DNA of 19,229 bases. It comes from Thermoleophilia bacterium (lineage in GTDB: Bacteria > Actinomycetota > Thermoleophilia > Gaiellales > Gaiellaceae). This document shows positions 1-6,752 of this stretch, in pieces. Location: NCBI GenBank assembly GCA_025934335.1, contig JAICYG010000036.1, positions 1-19,229 on the forward strand, written 5' to 3'. How positions within the stretch are numbered: the stretch's first letter is position 1; the number at the start of each line of letters is the position of its first letter. Below the pieces are notes generated by a model. It saw only the letters and a list, made by a program, of their open reading frames with translations, made no database searches and was not told where the DNA came from. The translations under genes were made by a program, and so were the position numbers.

Positions 1-269
1 AGAGGCCGAACAGGATCACGAACAGGAAGAGCGGCAGCCAGGTCGCGATCGCGCCGTTCGAGTGGAAGCCGAGCAGGCCCTCCGCCCAGCGGTGCTGGAA
101 GATCGCGACGAGGATCCCGTACGCGGCGCCGACCGAGAGCAGGTTCAGCACCACCGCCTTCGCGGCGACCACGAGCGAACGGAACGTCACGAGCAGGAGC
201 AGGAAGACGAGCAGGAGCACGAAGCCGAAGACGATCGGCATGTGGCTCTTCATCGTCTCGTTGAAGTCG
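1..269. repeat. Diverged direct repeat within MMPL genes, copy 1 (partner 18961-19229)
   Basis: Aligning base 1 with base 18961 gives about 90% identity in the first 60 bases and about 78% in the next 60 by my count. There is also an exact run of about 32 bases starting near 119 in copy 1 and 19079 in copy 2. Both copies encode the same part of MMPL proteins on the same strand, so this is gene paralogy rather than a mobile element. Confidence 0.85.
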
Positions 270-1840
270 CTCGTGCCCGCCGTCTGACCGGACACCGCGA
301 CCTCGGCGCCGGCAAGACCGCCCACGGTGGCCGGGACGACCTCGCCGCGGAGCGTGTCGAGCGCCTGCTTCGACGCGTCGTCGTTGCCGTCGCCCTGGAG
401 CGGGATCGAGACGACCTCGACGGTGCGCGACGGGTTGATCCGGGTCTGGATCGGCTGCGTCATTTCGCCCGTCGCGAGCGCATGCCGCTCGAGGCGCCTG
501 ATCGCGCGCTGCACCGACGGCGCCGTCACGTCGTCCGCGCGGACGACGACCTCGGCCGGAGTCTGCGCGCCCGGGAAGGCGGCCTGGATCCGGTCGTAGG
601 TGGCGACGATGCCGATCGACTTCGGCAGGTCGGTGAAGCTCGGCAGTTGCGTGTGCAGCGTGAAGGTCGGCAGCGCGAGCGCGACCAGCAGCCCGCCGGC
701 GAGGAGCGCCGAGACGAGCGGCCGACGGACGACGCGGTCGAGCACGAACGCCCACGCCCGCGGCTCGGAGCTACGCGACTGCAGCCGCGAGAGGAACGGG
801 ATGCGGCCCTTGTTCACGCGGTCGCCGAGCTTCGACATCAGCGCGGGCAGCACCGACAGCGAACCGATCAGCGCGACCGCAACCATCAGCATCGAGCCGA
901 CGGCGATCGAGGTGAAGATCTTCGAGCCGGTGAAGAGCATGCCGGCCATCGCGATCATCACCGTCAGCCCCGAGATCAGCACCGCCTGCCCGGAGGTGGC
1001 GGCGGTCTTGAGCAGCGCGTCGCGGTGCGAGAGGCCCTTGGCCCGCTCCTCCCGCTCGCGGCGGATGTAGAACAGCGAGTAGTCGACGCCGACCGCCATC
1101 CCGATCAGGAGGATCACGGACTGCGTCGAGTCGGAGGCCGGGACGACGTGGCTCGCGACCTGCGCCAGGCCCATCGTCGCGAGCACGCCGGAGAACGCAA
1201 GCAACACGGGGACGCCCGCGGCGACGAGCGCGCCGAAGGCGATCAGCAGGATCAGGAGCGTCACGGGGAGCGACGTCATCTCGGCGCGCTGGAAGTCCTT
1301 GCCGAGCGTGTCGTTCAGCTCGTGGTTCGCGCTCCCGTACCCGAACTCGCCGACGAAGAAGGAGGGGTTCGCCTTCTGCACGGCGGCGACAGCGGCCATG
1401 ATCGGCTCGACCTTGTCGGCCGCCTTCTCCTCTGCGCCTGCGATGTCGAACTGGATCAGCGCCGAGCGGCCGTCCTTCGAGACCTGCCCGGAGTGTCCGG
1501 GCGCGAACGGCGACTCGATGCGCCGCACGTCCGGCTGGCGCGAGAGCCGACCGATCGTGTCGGCGACGACGGCGCGGAACGCGGGGTCGGCGGTGGTCAG
1601 CGTCTTCGACTGCACGAGGACGCTCTCGCCGGCCGGCGTCTGGAAGCCGGCGCGGTCGAGGATGGCCACGGCCCTGGCGGTCTCGCCGGTGGCCGAGTCG
1701 GAGTCCTTCTGCTTGACGGTGCCGGCGGCGCCCCCGGCGACGACGGCGACTGCGACGAGTGCGAGCCAGCCGAACACCGCGGTCTTCCAGTGGTCGGCTG
1801 CCCAGCGGCCGGCACGGCCGGCGAGGTTCTGTGCGGGCAT
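1..1840 (-). CDS. MMPL/RND-family membrane transporter, N-terminal ~613 residues (3' end beyond window)
   Basis: Large integral membrane exporter of the MMPL branch of the RND superfamily, a family that moves lipids or hydrophobic compounds using the proton gradient. The ATG at 1840 is preceded by an AGGGAG ribosome site about 10 nt upstream. A cytoplasmic leader is followed by TM1 (about residues 20-38), then a roughly 140-residue extracytoplasmic domain, then a cluster of TM helices. The cluster contains the family signature GMAVGVDYSLFYI near residue 250, whose Asp-Tyr is the proton-relay site in this family. A second extracytoplasmic domain follows, and the second TM cluster begins with the segment after SDFNETMKSH. 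The reading frame is intact to the window edge and breaks off inside the second TM cluster (FVILFGL). It lies downstream of the NarL-type regulator at 1963, with a palindromic box in the 122-nt gap. Substrate unknown. Its last 90 visible residues are about 80% like the MMPL gene at the other end of the window. Confidence 0.93.
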   Translation of the reverse strand, partial: MPAQNLAGRAGRWAADHWKTAVFGWLALVAVAVVAGGAAGTVKQKDSDSATGETARAVAILDRAGFQTPAGESVLVQSKTLTTADPAFRAVVADTIGRLSRQPDVRRIESPFAPGHSGQVSKDGRSALIQFDIAGAEEKAADKVEPIMAAVAAVQKANPSFFVGEFGYGSANHELNDTLGKDFQRAEMTSLPVTLLILLIAFGALVAAGVPVLLAFSGVLATMGLAQVASHVVPASDSTQSVILLIGMAVGVDYSLFYIRREREERAKGLSHRDALLKTAATSGQAVLISGLTVMIAMAGMLFTGSKIFTSIAVGSMLMVAVALIGSLSVLPALMSKLGDRVNKGRIPFLSRLQSRSSEPRAWAFVLDRVVRRPLVSALLAGGLLVALALPTFTLHTQLPSFTDLPKSIGIVATYDRIQAAFPGAQTPAEVVVRADDVTAPSVQRAIRRLERHALATGEMTQPIQTRINPSRTVEVVSIPLQGDGNDDASKQALDTLRGEVVPATVGGLAGAEVAVSGQTAGTSDFNETMKSHMPIVFGFVLLLVFLLLLVTFRSLVVAAKAVVLNLLSVGAAYGILVAIFQHRWAEGLLGFHSNGAIATWLPLFLFVILFGL

Positions 1841-1926
1841 CGGAGTGTCTCCCTTCGAGCGGTTTGCGGTCACCTCGCAAGCCTCGCCTCGCGGAGGCGC
1901 CGCGAACATGGAGCCTCCAGGCGTCT

Positions 1927-1961
1927 CGGGGTGTGGTTAGCCCCACCCCCCGCCGCTACCG
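1927..1961 (-). promoter_or_regulatory. Palindromic box (copy B) upstream of MMPL gene 1; possible regulator operator or hairpin
   Basis: Read on the minus strand: GGTAGCG, 11 nt, then GGCTAACCACAC. The centre forms a stem of 9 nt (1928-1936 against 1941-1949) with 8 of 9 pairs and a 4-nt loop. The same arrangement recurs at 3018-3046 and 13973-14000. It begins inside the last codons of the upstream regulator gene and ends 87 nt before the MMPL start. It could be an operator for the NarL-type regulators or a weak terminator; no T-tract follows, which favours an operator. Confidence 0.45.
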
Positions 1962-1962
1962 G

Positions 1963-2625
1963 TTACCGGCGCAGGTAGGCGAGCACCGCGAGCACGCGCC
2001 GGTGCGTGTCGGGCGCGGTCGGCAGCCGCAACTTCTGGAAGATGCTCGTCACGTGCTTCTCGACGGCGCGCTCCGTGATGAAGATGCGCGCGCCGATCGC
2101 CGCGTTCGAGAGGCCCTCCGCCATCAGCCCGAGCACCTCCCGCTCGCGCGGGGTCAGCTCGTCGAGCGGGTCGTCGCGGCGGCGACGGCCGACGAGCTGC
2201 GAGACGACAGACGGGTCGAGCGCCGACCCGCCCTCGGCCACGCGCTTCACCGCCGCAGCAAACTCGTCGACGTCGGAGACGCGATCCTTGAGGAGGTAAC
2301 CGACGCCCTCCGCGCTCTCCTGCAGCAGCTCGAGTGCGTACCCGGTCTCGACGTACTGCGAGAGGACGAGGACGGCGGTCTGCGGATGGCTTTCGCGGAT
2401 CTCCTTCGCCGCCCGGAGGCCCTCGTCGGTCTGCGTGGGAGGCATGCGGATGTCGACGATCGCAACGTCGGGGTCGTACGACCGCACCTTTAGCAGCAGG
2501 TCGTCGGCCGTGCCCGTCTGCGCGACGATCTCGAAGCCGGCGTCCTCGAGCAGCCGCGCGATGCCCTCGCGCAGGAGAACGGAGTCGTCCGCCAGCACGA
2601 CGCGGATGGGCGCGGCCGCCGCCAC
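1963..2625 (-). CDS. NarL/LuxR-family response regulator
   Basis: DNA-binding two-component response regulator of 220 aa, the normal length for NarL-type proteins. The receiver domain (about residues 7-125) has the acidic pair D13/D14, phospho-acceptor D58 (in VDIRMPP), S89 and K113. A LuxR-type helix-turn-helix follows (about 157-200), with the signature LTPREREVL and a recognition segment ending VEKHVTSIFQKL. The start is a GTG 10 nt after the stop of the receiver-only gene, with only a weak ribosome site, so the two genes are probably cotranscribed and translated in sequence. The protein closely resembles the C-terminal half of the cyclase fusion at 14342-15523, including the unusual run MPPTQTDEG. 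Its cognate kinase is most likely the divergent histidine kinase at 3058. Targets may include its own promoter and the MMPL gene downstream (see the palindromic boxes). Confidence 0.93.
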   Translation of the reverse strand: MAAAAPIRVVLADDSVLLREGIARLLEDAGFEIVAQTGTADDLLLKVRSYDPDVAIVDIRMPPTQTDEGLRAAKEIRESHPQTAVLVLSQYVETGYALELLQESAEGVGYLLKDRVSDVDEFAAAVKRVAEGGSALDPSVVSQLVGRRRRDDPLDELTPREREVLGLMAEGLSNAAIGARIFITERAVEKHVTSIFQKLRLPTAPDTHRRVLAVLAYLRR

Positions 2626-2635
2626 GTGAGGAAGC

Positions 2636-2983
2636 CTACGGGAGGAGTGCGCGGATCGACTCGCCGGAGAGCTCGCCCTTCGGGATGAACCCGCGGACCC
2701 TGCTCGTCGAGATCAGCGAGCCGTAGTCGGCGCCGTCGCGGCTCGAGGTGAGGATGACGATCGGCGGCGGGTCGAGCAGGGCCATCCGCGCGGCCGCCTC
2801 GAAGCCGTCGAAGTCGGGGAGCTGCAGGTCGAGGAGCACGAACTCGGTGCGGAGCGTGCGCGCGCTCTCGACGCCGGCGCCCGCCGTCTCCGCCTCGGCC
2901 ACCTCCCACCCCTCGCTCTCGAGGAGCGCGCGAGCGGTACGCCGGAAGCCCGCGTTGTCGTCGACGATCAGGAAAGTCGCCAT
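2636..2983 (-). CDS. Receiver-only (CheY-like) response regulator
   Basis: Stand-alone phospho-receiver of 115 aa with no output domain. Acidic pair D8/D9, phospho-acceptor D52 (LLDLQLPD), T79 and K102 are all present, so it should be phosphorylatable. The ATG at 2983 is the only sensible start. First gene of a minus-strand unit with the NarL-type regulator (10-nt gap), divergent from the histidine kinase at 3058. A protein of this kind can act as a phosphate sink, a phosphorelay intermediate or a protein-interaction switch; which one cannot be told from sequence. A close relative sits in module 2 (18156-18548): both share an LQLPDxDGF-type core and end in SKGELSG or PKGELSG plus a short C-terminal helix, so they form a subfamily paired with these kinases. 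Confidence 0.88.
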   Translation of the reverse strand: MATFLIVDDNAGFRRTARALLESEGWEVAEAETAGAGVESARTLRTEFVLLDLQLPDFDGFEAAARMALLDPPPIVILTSSRDGADYGSLISTSRVRGFIPKGELSGESIRALLP

Positions 2984-3017
2984 TCGTTCGATCGTGCCAC
3001 GACATGTCCCCCGCGTC

Positions 3018-3046
3018 AGTGTGGCTAACCCCCCGATCGCTACCGT
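3018..3046 (-). promoter_or_regulatory. Palindromic box (copy A) in the divergent promoter region of module 1
   Basis: Lies in the 74-nt gap between the receiver/NarL operon (minus, start 2983) and the histidine kinase (plus, start 3058). Minus-strand reading: GGTAGCG, 7 nt, GGTTAGCCACAC. The palindromic centre (GTGTGG-CTAA-CCCCCC on plus) is less perfect than at the other two copies. On the plus strand the end of the box, TACCGT (3041-3046), also fits a TANNNT -10 hexamer for the kinase, giving a very short leader. Position and orientation match the copies at 1927 and 13973. Confidence 0.45.
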
Positions 3047-3057
3047 TGGCCGGGGGC

Positions 3058-5082
3058 ATGGCGACGGCAGGGTCGATTCCGCTCGAGGGGCACGAGGCGC
3101 TTCGGCGCGTCGCGCTGCTGGTTGCGCACGAGGCCGCGCCGGACGACGTGTTCTCGGCAGTCACCGAGGAGGTCGGGAAGCTGCTCCACGCGCAGACGGC
3201 GAACACGTACCGTTTCGAGAGCGAGTCGGAGGCGGTGGCAGTCGGCACGTGGAGCGAGGGCGGAGACGGCGGCGTCACGATCGGCCGGCGCCTGCGGCTC
3301 GACGGCCCGACGGCGGTGCCGCTCGTCCACCGCCGTCGCAAGCCGGTGCGGATCGACGACTACACGGGCATCGAGGGCAGCTTCGCCGCGTACATCCGCG
3401 AGCTCGGCATCCGCTCGACGGTGGCGGCGCCGGTGTTCGTGCAGGACGACCTCTGGGGCGCGATCACGGCGTCGACCACCGCGGGCGTGATGCCGGAGGG
3501 CAGCGAGCAGCAGCTCGCGGGCTTCGCGGAGCTCGTTTCCCAGTCGCTCGCGAACCACGAGGCGCGGCGACAGCTGCACGACGAACGCGACTTCGCGACC
3601 GCGGTCGTCGAGCTGAGCCAGACGGTGATCTGCGTCTTCGACCGCGACGGCCGGATCGTCCGCTTCAACGGGGCCGCGGAGCGCGTGACCGGCTGGACGG
3701 CGGCAGAGGCGGTCGGCCGCGACGCGCGCGAGCTGATCATCCCGCCCGAGCACCTCGGGCTGTTCGACGAGATCCTCGAGCGCGCGTTCGAGGGTCACGA
3801 GCCGCACCCGATGCAGGGCTGGTGGCTGACGAGGGACGGCGGACGCCGCACGATCGAGTTCTCGAACCGGCCGCTCGTCGACGCGGACGGCGACGTCACC
3901 TACTTCGTCTCCACCGGGCTCGACGTGACCGAGCGGGAGCAGGCGACGGCCGAGATCGTCAGGCTCGCCTCCGAGCAGGCGGCGCTCCGTCGCGTCGCGA
4001 CGCTCGTCGCGCGTTCCCCGGAGCCGGAGCTCGTCTTCGAGGCGGTCGCCGAGGAGGCGGGGCGGCTGCTCGGCGCCGACTCGTCCGGGACGATCCGCTT
4101 CGACGGCGACACCGCGACGACGGTCGGCCGCTGGGCCGCCGGCGAGGTGCGTGCGTTCCGCGCGGGAGCCGTTGTCTCGCTACGCGACAGCGAGGGGCTG
4201 ACGGCGGTGGTCGCACGCACCGGCAAGCCCGCGCGCATCGACGACTACTCGCAGGTGCGCGGTGAGGCGGCGCGCGGGATGCACGAGGCCGGGTACCGCT
4301 CTGGAGTCGGGGCCCCGATCGTCGTCGACGGGCGGACCTGGGGGATGGTGCTCGTCTCGTCGACCGCGACGGAGCCGCTCGGCCTCGACGCCGAGCGTCG
4401 GCTGGGCGGCTTCGCAGAGCTCGTCGCGCTCGCGCTCGAGGGCGCGCACGCCCGGGGCGAGCTGCTCGAGTCGCGGTCGCGCATCGTCAGCGCCGGCGAC
4501 GCCGAGCGCCGTCGCCTCGAGCGGAATCTGCACGACGGCGCCCAGCAGCGTCTCGTCACGCTCTCGCTGCAGCTGAAGCTGGCCGAGCGGAAGCTGCCGG
4601 ACGACGCCGCGACCGCCGGGACGCTGATCGCGTCGGCCGGCGAGGAGCTGCAGCTCGCGCTCGAGGAGCTGCGCGAACTCGCGCGCGGCCTCCACCCCGC
4701 CGTGCTCAGCGACCGCGGCCTCGCCCCCGCGCTCGAGGCGCTCGCCGCGCGCGCGCCGTTCCCGGTCGAGATCGCGGGTGTGCCCGACGAGCGCCTCGAC
4801 GATCGCGTGGAGGCGGCCGTCTACTACCTCGTTTCCGAGAGCCTGACGAACGCGGCGAAGCATGCGGCGCCGGCCGCGGTGACGGTGACGCTGCGCACGG
4901 ACGACGAGGCGCTCGAGGTGACGGTCGCCGACGACGGCCTCGGCCGCGCCGACCTCGCGGCCGGCACCGGCATCCGCGGCCTCGCCGACCGCGTCGAGTC
5001 GCTCGGCGGGCGCCTCGCCGTGGAGAGCCCGCCCGGGGTCGGCACGACCGTCTGCGCGCGCCTGCCCCTTCGGCCGCGCTAA
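3058..5082 (+). CDS. Soluble histidine kinase, GAF-PAS-GAF-HisKA_3-HATPase
   Basis: Sensor kinase of 674 aa without transmembrane segments, so a cytoplasmic sensor. Domain order by eye: GAF (about 10-168), PAS (about 178-294, ending in the typical LDVTERE), a second GAF (about 312-460), a HisKA_3 dimerisation domain with phospho-acceptor H492 in the motif RRLERNLHDGAQQR, and an HATPase_c domain with N-box N598 and G1 box DDGLG at 625-629. The HDGAQQ type pairs with NarL-family regulators, which fits the divergent NarL-type gene. GAF and PAS domains usually sense small ligands, redox state or light; I see no cysteine or cofactor signature that chooses among these. An ATG 54 nt upstream (3004) is in frame, but it would place the palindromic box inside the gene, so I prefer the ATG at 3058. 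It converges on the ferritin-like gene with a 4-nt gap. Confidence 0.92.
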   Translation: MATAGSIPLEGHEALRRVALLVAHEAAPDDVFSAVTEEVGKLLHAQTANTYRFESESEAVAVGTWSEGGDGGVTIGRRLRLDGPTAVPLVHRRRKPVRIDDYTGIEGSFAAYIRELGIRSTVAAPVFVQDDLWGAITASTTAGVMPEGSEQQLAGFAELVSQSLANHEARRQLHDERDFATAVVELSQTVICVFDRDGRIVRFNGAAERVTGWTAAEAVGRDARELIIPPEHLGLFDEILERAFEGHEPHPMQGWWLTRDGGRRTIEFSNRPLVDADGDVTYFVSTGLDVTEREQATAEIVRLASEQAALRRVATLVARSPEPELVFEAVAEEAGRLLGADSSGTIRFDGDTATTVGRWAAGEVRAFRAGAVVSLRDSEGLTAVVARTGKPARIDDYSQVRGEAARGMHEAGYRSGVGAPIVVDGRTWGMVLVSSTATEPLGLDAERRLGGFAELVALALEGAHARGELLESRSRIVSAGDAERRRLERNLHDGAQQRLVTLSLQLKLAERKLPDDAATAGTLIASAGEELQLALEELRELARGLHPAVLSDRGLAPALEALAARAPFPVEIAGVPDERLDDRVEAAVYYLVSESLTNAAKHAAPAAVTVTLRTDDEALEVTVADDGLGRADLAAGTGIRGLADRVESLGGRLAVESPPGVGTTVCARLPLRPR

Positions 5083-5086
5083 CCGC

Positions 5087-5584
5087 TCAGCCGCTCTCGA
5101 ACTCCCGCAGGAACCCCTCGAACAGCCGCCGGTGGCGCTGCTCGTCGTGGAGGATCGCGATCACCATGTCCTGCGTCACCCAGTCGACGCCGTCGGTCGC
5201 CTCGATGATGTGGGTGTAGTGCTCGATCCCGCCGGTCTCGGCCTCGATCACGCCCTTGATCACGTGCACGATGTCGGTCTGCTCGTGCGGGGGCTGTAGG
5301 GACGACTGCTCCGCATGGAAGTCGAGCGAGCCCGGCACGACGCCGTAGAGCTCCTTGATCCGCTGCCCGAACTGCTGCGCGTGGCCGAGCTCCTCGGCGA
5401 CGTCCGCCGCGAGCGAGTCGCGGATCTCCTGCGCGCGCACGCCGTCCGGGTTGATCGAGTTCGCGACGTAGCTCATGACGGTCTCGATCTCCATCCAGTA
5501 GGCGCGTGTCAGCAGCTCGACGATCTCGGCGCGCTTGTCCGCGTTCGCCTCCGCCAGAATGTCGCCGGTCGCGGTGCTTGCCAT
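5087..5584 (-). CDS. Ferritin-like diiron protein (bacterioferritin/Dps-type four-helix bundle)
   Basis: Protein of 165 aa, typical of bacterioferritin-like proteins. Likely metal ligands follow the four-helix diiron pattern: E34 (helix A), E65 and H68 (EELGH, helix B), a Glu near 114-116 (IEAETGGIEHY, helix C), and E148 and H151 (DEQRH, helix D). The role is probably iron oxidation and storage, or protection from peroxide. The start is well fixed: an ATG at 5584 with a strong GGAGGA site 4 nt upstream. Several in-frame codons continue upstream but give arginine-rich nonsense, so they are not part of the gene. It stands apart from the prepilin peptidase (59-nt gap) and probably has its own promoter. 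It could instead be a catalytic ferritin-like oxidase; the short length favours storage or protection. Confidence 0.9.
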   Translation of the reverse strand: MASTATGDILAEANADKRAEIVELLTRAYWMEIETVMSYVANSINPDGVRAQEIRDSLAADVAEELGHAQQFGQRIKELYGVVPGSLDFHAEQSSLQPPHEQTDIVHVIKGVIEAETGGIEHYTHIIEATDGVDWVTQDMVIAILHDEQRHRRLFEGFLREFESG

Positions 5585-5643
5585 CAAGTCCTCCTCCGTC
5601 GCTCGTGTTCTTTCCCGGAGCCGCGTACCCCGATGAGCGGAGA

Positions 5644-6168
5644 TCACACGAGCGGAGGCAGGCGGAAGGCGAGGATCGCGATCGCGGCGCCGAGCGTGAG
5701 GTAGGGGCCGTACGCGTACGTCGCCCGCCTGCCGGCGCGTTGCGTGACGAGCAGGAGCGCGGCGGCGACGCCGCCGAGGACGACACCGAGCAGGAGTGCC
5801 TCGACTGCGGCCTTCCCGAACAGCAGCCCCTCCGCCGCCGCCAGCTTCACGTCGCCCATCCCGAGACCGCCGCGGGTGGCCACCGCGAGGACAAGGAATA
5901 CGGCGAACGCGATCGCGCCCGCGACGAGGATCTCGACGAGCGCATCGTGCTCGAAGGCCGCGCGGAGAACGATCGCGGCTGCGCCGAGCGGGACGACGAT
6001 CGCGTTCGGGAGCCGGCGCTCGCGCAGGTCGACCCACGCGAGCGCGACCAGCGCGACCTGGACAGCGGACCACGCCGCCCCGTTCCAGCCGGGCCCGTAG
6101 CGCACGAGCGTCACGGCGACGAGCCCGGCCGCGACCACGACGGCGGCCGGCCCGGCGAGCCGCTTCAC
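5644..6168 (-). CDS. Prepilin peptidase (A24 family, peptidase domain only)
   Basis: Membrane aspartic protease of 174 aa that cleaves the leader of type IV pilin-like proteins. The two catalytic aspartates are visible: D47 in WVDLRERRLPN and D106 in the hallmark GMGDVKL. About six hydrophobic segments surround them. There is no N-terminal methyltransferase domain or CxxC zinc motif, so it resembles CpaA/TadV-type enzymes rather than full-length PilD. The start is a GTG at 6168 that overlaps the stop of the DUF192 gene (GTGA), indicating translational coupling. No pilin, ATPase or secretin gene lies in the window, so the substrates must be encoded elsewhere. Confidence 0.88.
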   Translation of the reverse strand: MKRLAGPAAVVVAAGLVAVTLVRYGPGWNGAAWSAVQVALVALAWVDLRERRLPNAIVVPLGAAAIVLRAAFEHDALVEILVAGAIAFAVFLVLAVATRGGLGMGDVKLAAAEGLLFGKAAVEALLLGVVLGGVAAALLLVTQRAGRRATYAYGPYLTLGAAIAILAFRLPPLV

Positions 6169-6518
6169 GCGTCGACGGTGCGGAGCCGTGCGCCCGCGGC
6201 GACGCCGCGCGTGGCCGCCTCGCCGGCGGCGAGCTCGAACGTCACCTTCGCGCCGCGCTTGCCCGCGAACCGCCACGGTCGCAGCTCCGACACCACGGAC
6301 AGGACTTGCAGGTCGCGGTCGCAGAAGACGACGTCGATCGGAAAGCGCATGAACATCATGTGCACGGAACCGCACGGGCGCAGCAGGATCCCCTCGCCGG
6401 CAGGGAGCTCGCTGCGGCCGAGGAGCCCGCGCATCCGCGTCCAGGGCTTGTCGGCCACGAGGCAGCTCTCGCAGACGACGGCGCCGGAATCGAGCTCGAG
6501 GCGGACCGCGCGGGCCAT
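6165..6518 (-). CDS. DUF192 family protein
   Basis: Protein of 117 aa matching DUF192. The core is RMRGLLGRSELP, then GEGILLRPCGSVHMMFM and RFPIDVVFCDRDLQVL. The function of the family is not established. In Actinobacteria it is often found beside Tad/type IV pilus genes, and here it is coupled to the prepilin peptidase through a GTGA overlap. An extra CxxC pair (C16, C19) sits near the N-terminus where many relatives have none; with C49 it could bind metal or form a disulfide. The ATG at 6518 has no ribosome site, but a good -10-like TAAAGT ends 7 nt before it, so the transcript is probably leaderless or nearly so. There is no signal peptide, although some family members have one. Confidence 0.87.
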   Translation of the reverse strand: MARAVRLELDSGAVVCESCLVADKPWTRMRGLLGRSELPAGEGILLRPCGSVHMMFMRFPIDVVFCDRDLQVLSVVSELRPWRFAGKRGAKVTFELAAGEAATRGVAAGARLRTVDA

Positions 6519-6548
6519 GGCGGCGACTTTAGACGATTGATCCCAGAG
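6519..6548 (-). promoter_or_regulatory. Promoter-like box 1, before DUF192/prepilin peptidase
   Basis: Minus-strand sequence CTCTGGGATCAATCGTCTAA continuing through a TAAAGT -10 hexamer (6531 down to 6526) to GCCGCC, directly before the ATG. It is 24/30 identical to the box at 6681-6710 in the opposite orientation. The -10 match and position support a promoter with an almost absent leader; the conserved GGRATCAA just upstream is not a standard -35. Confidence 0.5.
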
Positions 6549-6622
6549 TCGAAGCGCCCGCGGATGGGGGCCTGCACGCGGCGCATTGCGTCCCTCTCGC
6601 CCGGCGCCAAGGGGCACCGGCC

Positions 6623-6651
6623 TTGACACCGGTCGAGCCGGCCACACTGCT
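6623..6651 (+). promoter_or_regulatory. Possible sigma-A-type promoter for the ECF sigma operon
   Basis: A consensus -35, TTGACA (6623-6628), is followed after 17 nt by a poor -10 (ACTGCT, 6646-6651). The -35 lies between short inverted repeats CCGGC and GCCGG, which might bind a regulator. It would give a leader of about 95 nt before the ATG at 6753. Confidence 0.3.
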
Positions 6652-6680
6652 TGGTGCATGCCCTCCCCGCGGGCACAGCA

Positions 6681-6710
6681 CTCTGGAATCAACCATCTAA
6701 CCTGGCCGCC
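6681..6710 (+). promoter_or_regulatory. Promoter-like box 2, before the ECF sigma factor
   Basis: Plus-strand CTCTGGAATCAACCATCTAA followed by CCTGGCCGCC. It is a near copy (24/30) of the minus-strand box at 6519-6548, and contains TAACCT (6698-6703), a TANNNT -10 fit. It lies 43 nt before the sigma factor start. Two copies facing outward imply that both divergent units use the same promoter type or regulator. Confidence 0.45.
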
Positions 6711-6752
6711 GGAGCGCGAAGGAATCGCCCCCTTCCGACGTCCAACGCTCAG

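Noticed and set aside
1927..1950. Ordinary intrinsic terminator for the NarL regulator gene
   Set aside because: The hairpin is good but no T-tract follows on the minus strand, and the same motif recurs where no gene ends upstream; an operator explains it better.
62..1978. Very long open frame on the plus strand across MMPL gene 1
   Set aside because: Arg/Asp/Glu-rich nonsense composition typical of the antisense of high-GC genes; the minus strand encodes a clear MMPL protein in the same place.
5077..5087. GCGCTAACCGC resembling the palindromic boxes, at the end of the soluble kinase gene
   Set aside because: It includes the stop codon of the kinase, lacks the GTAGCG half and does not precede a gene start.
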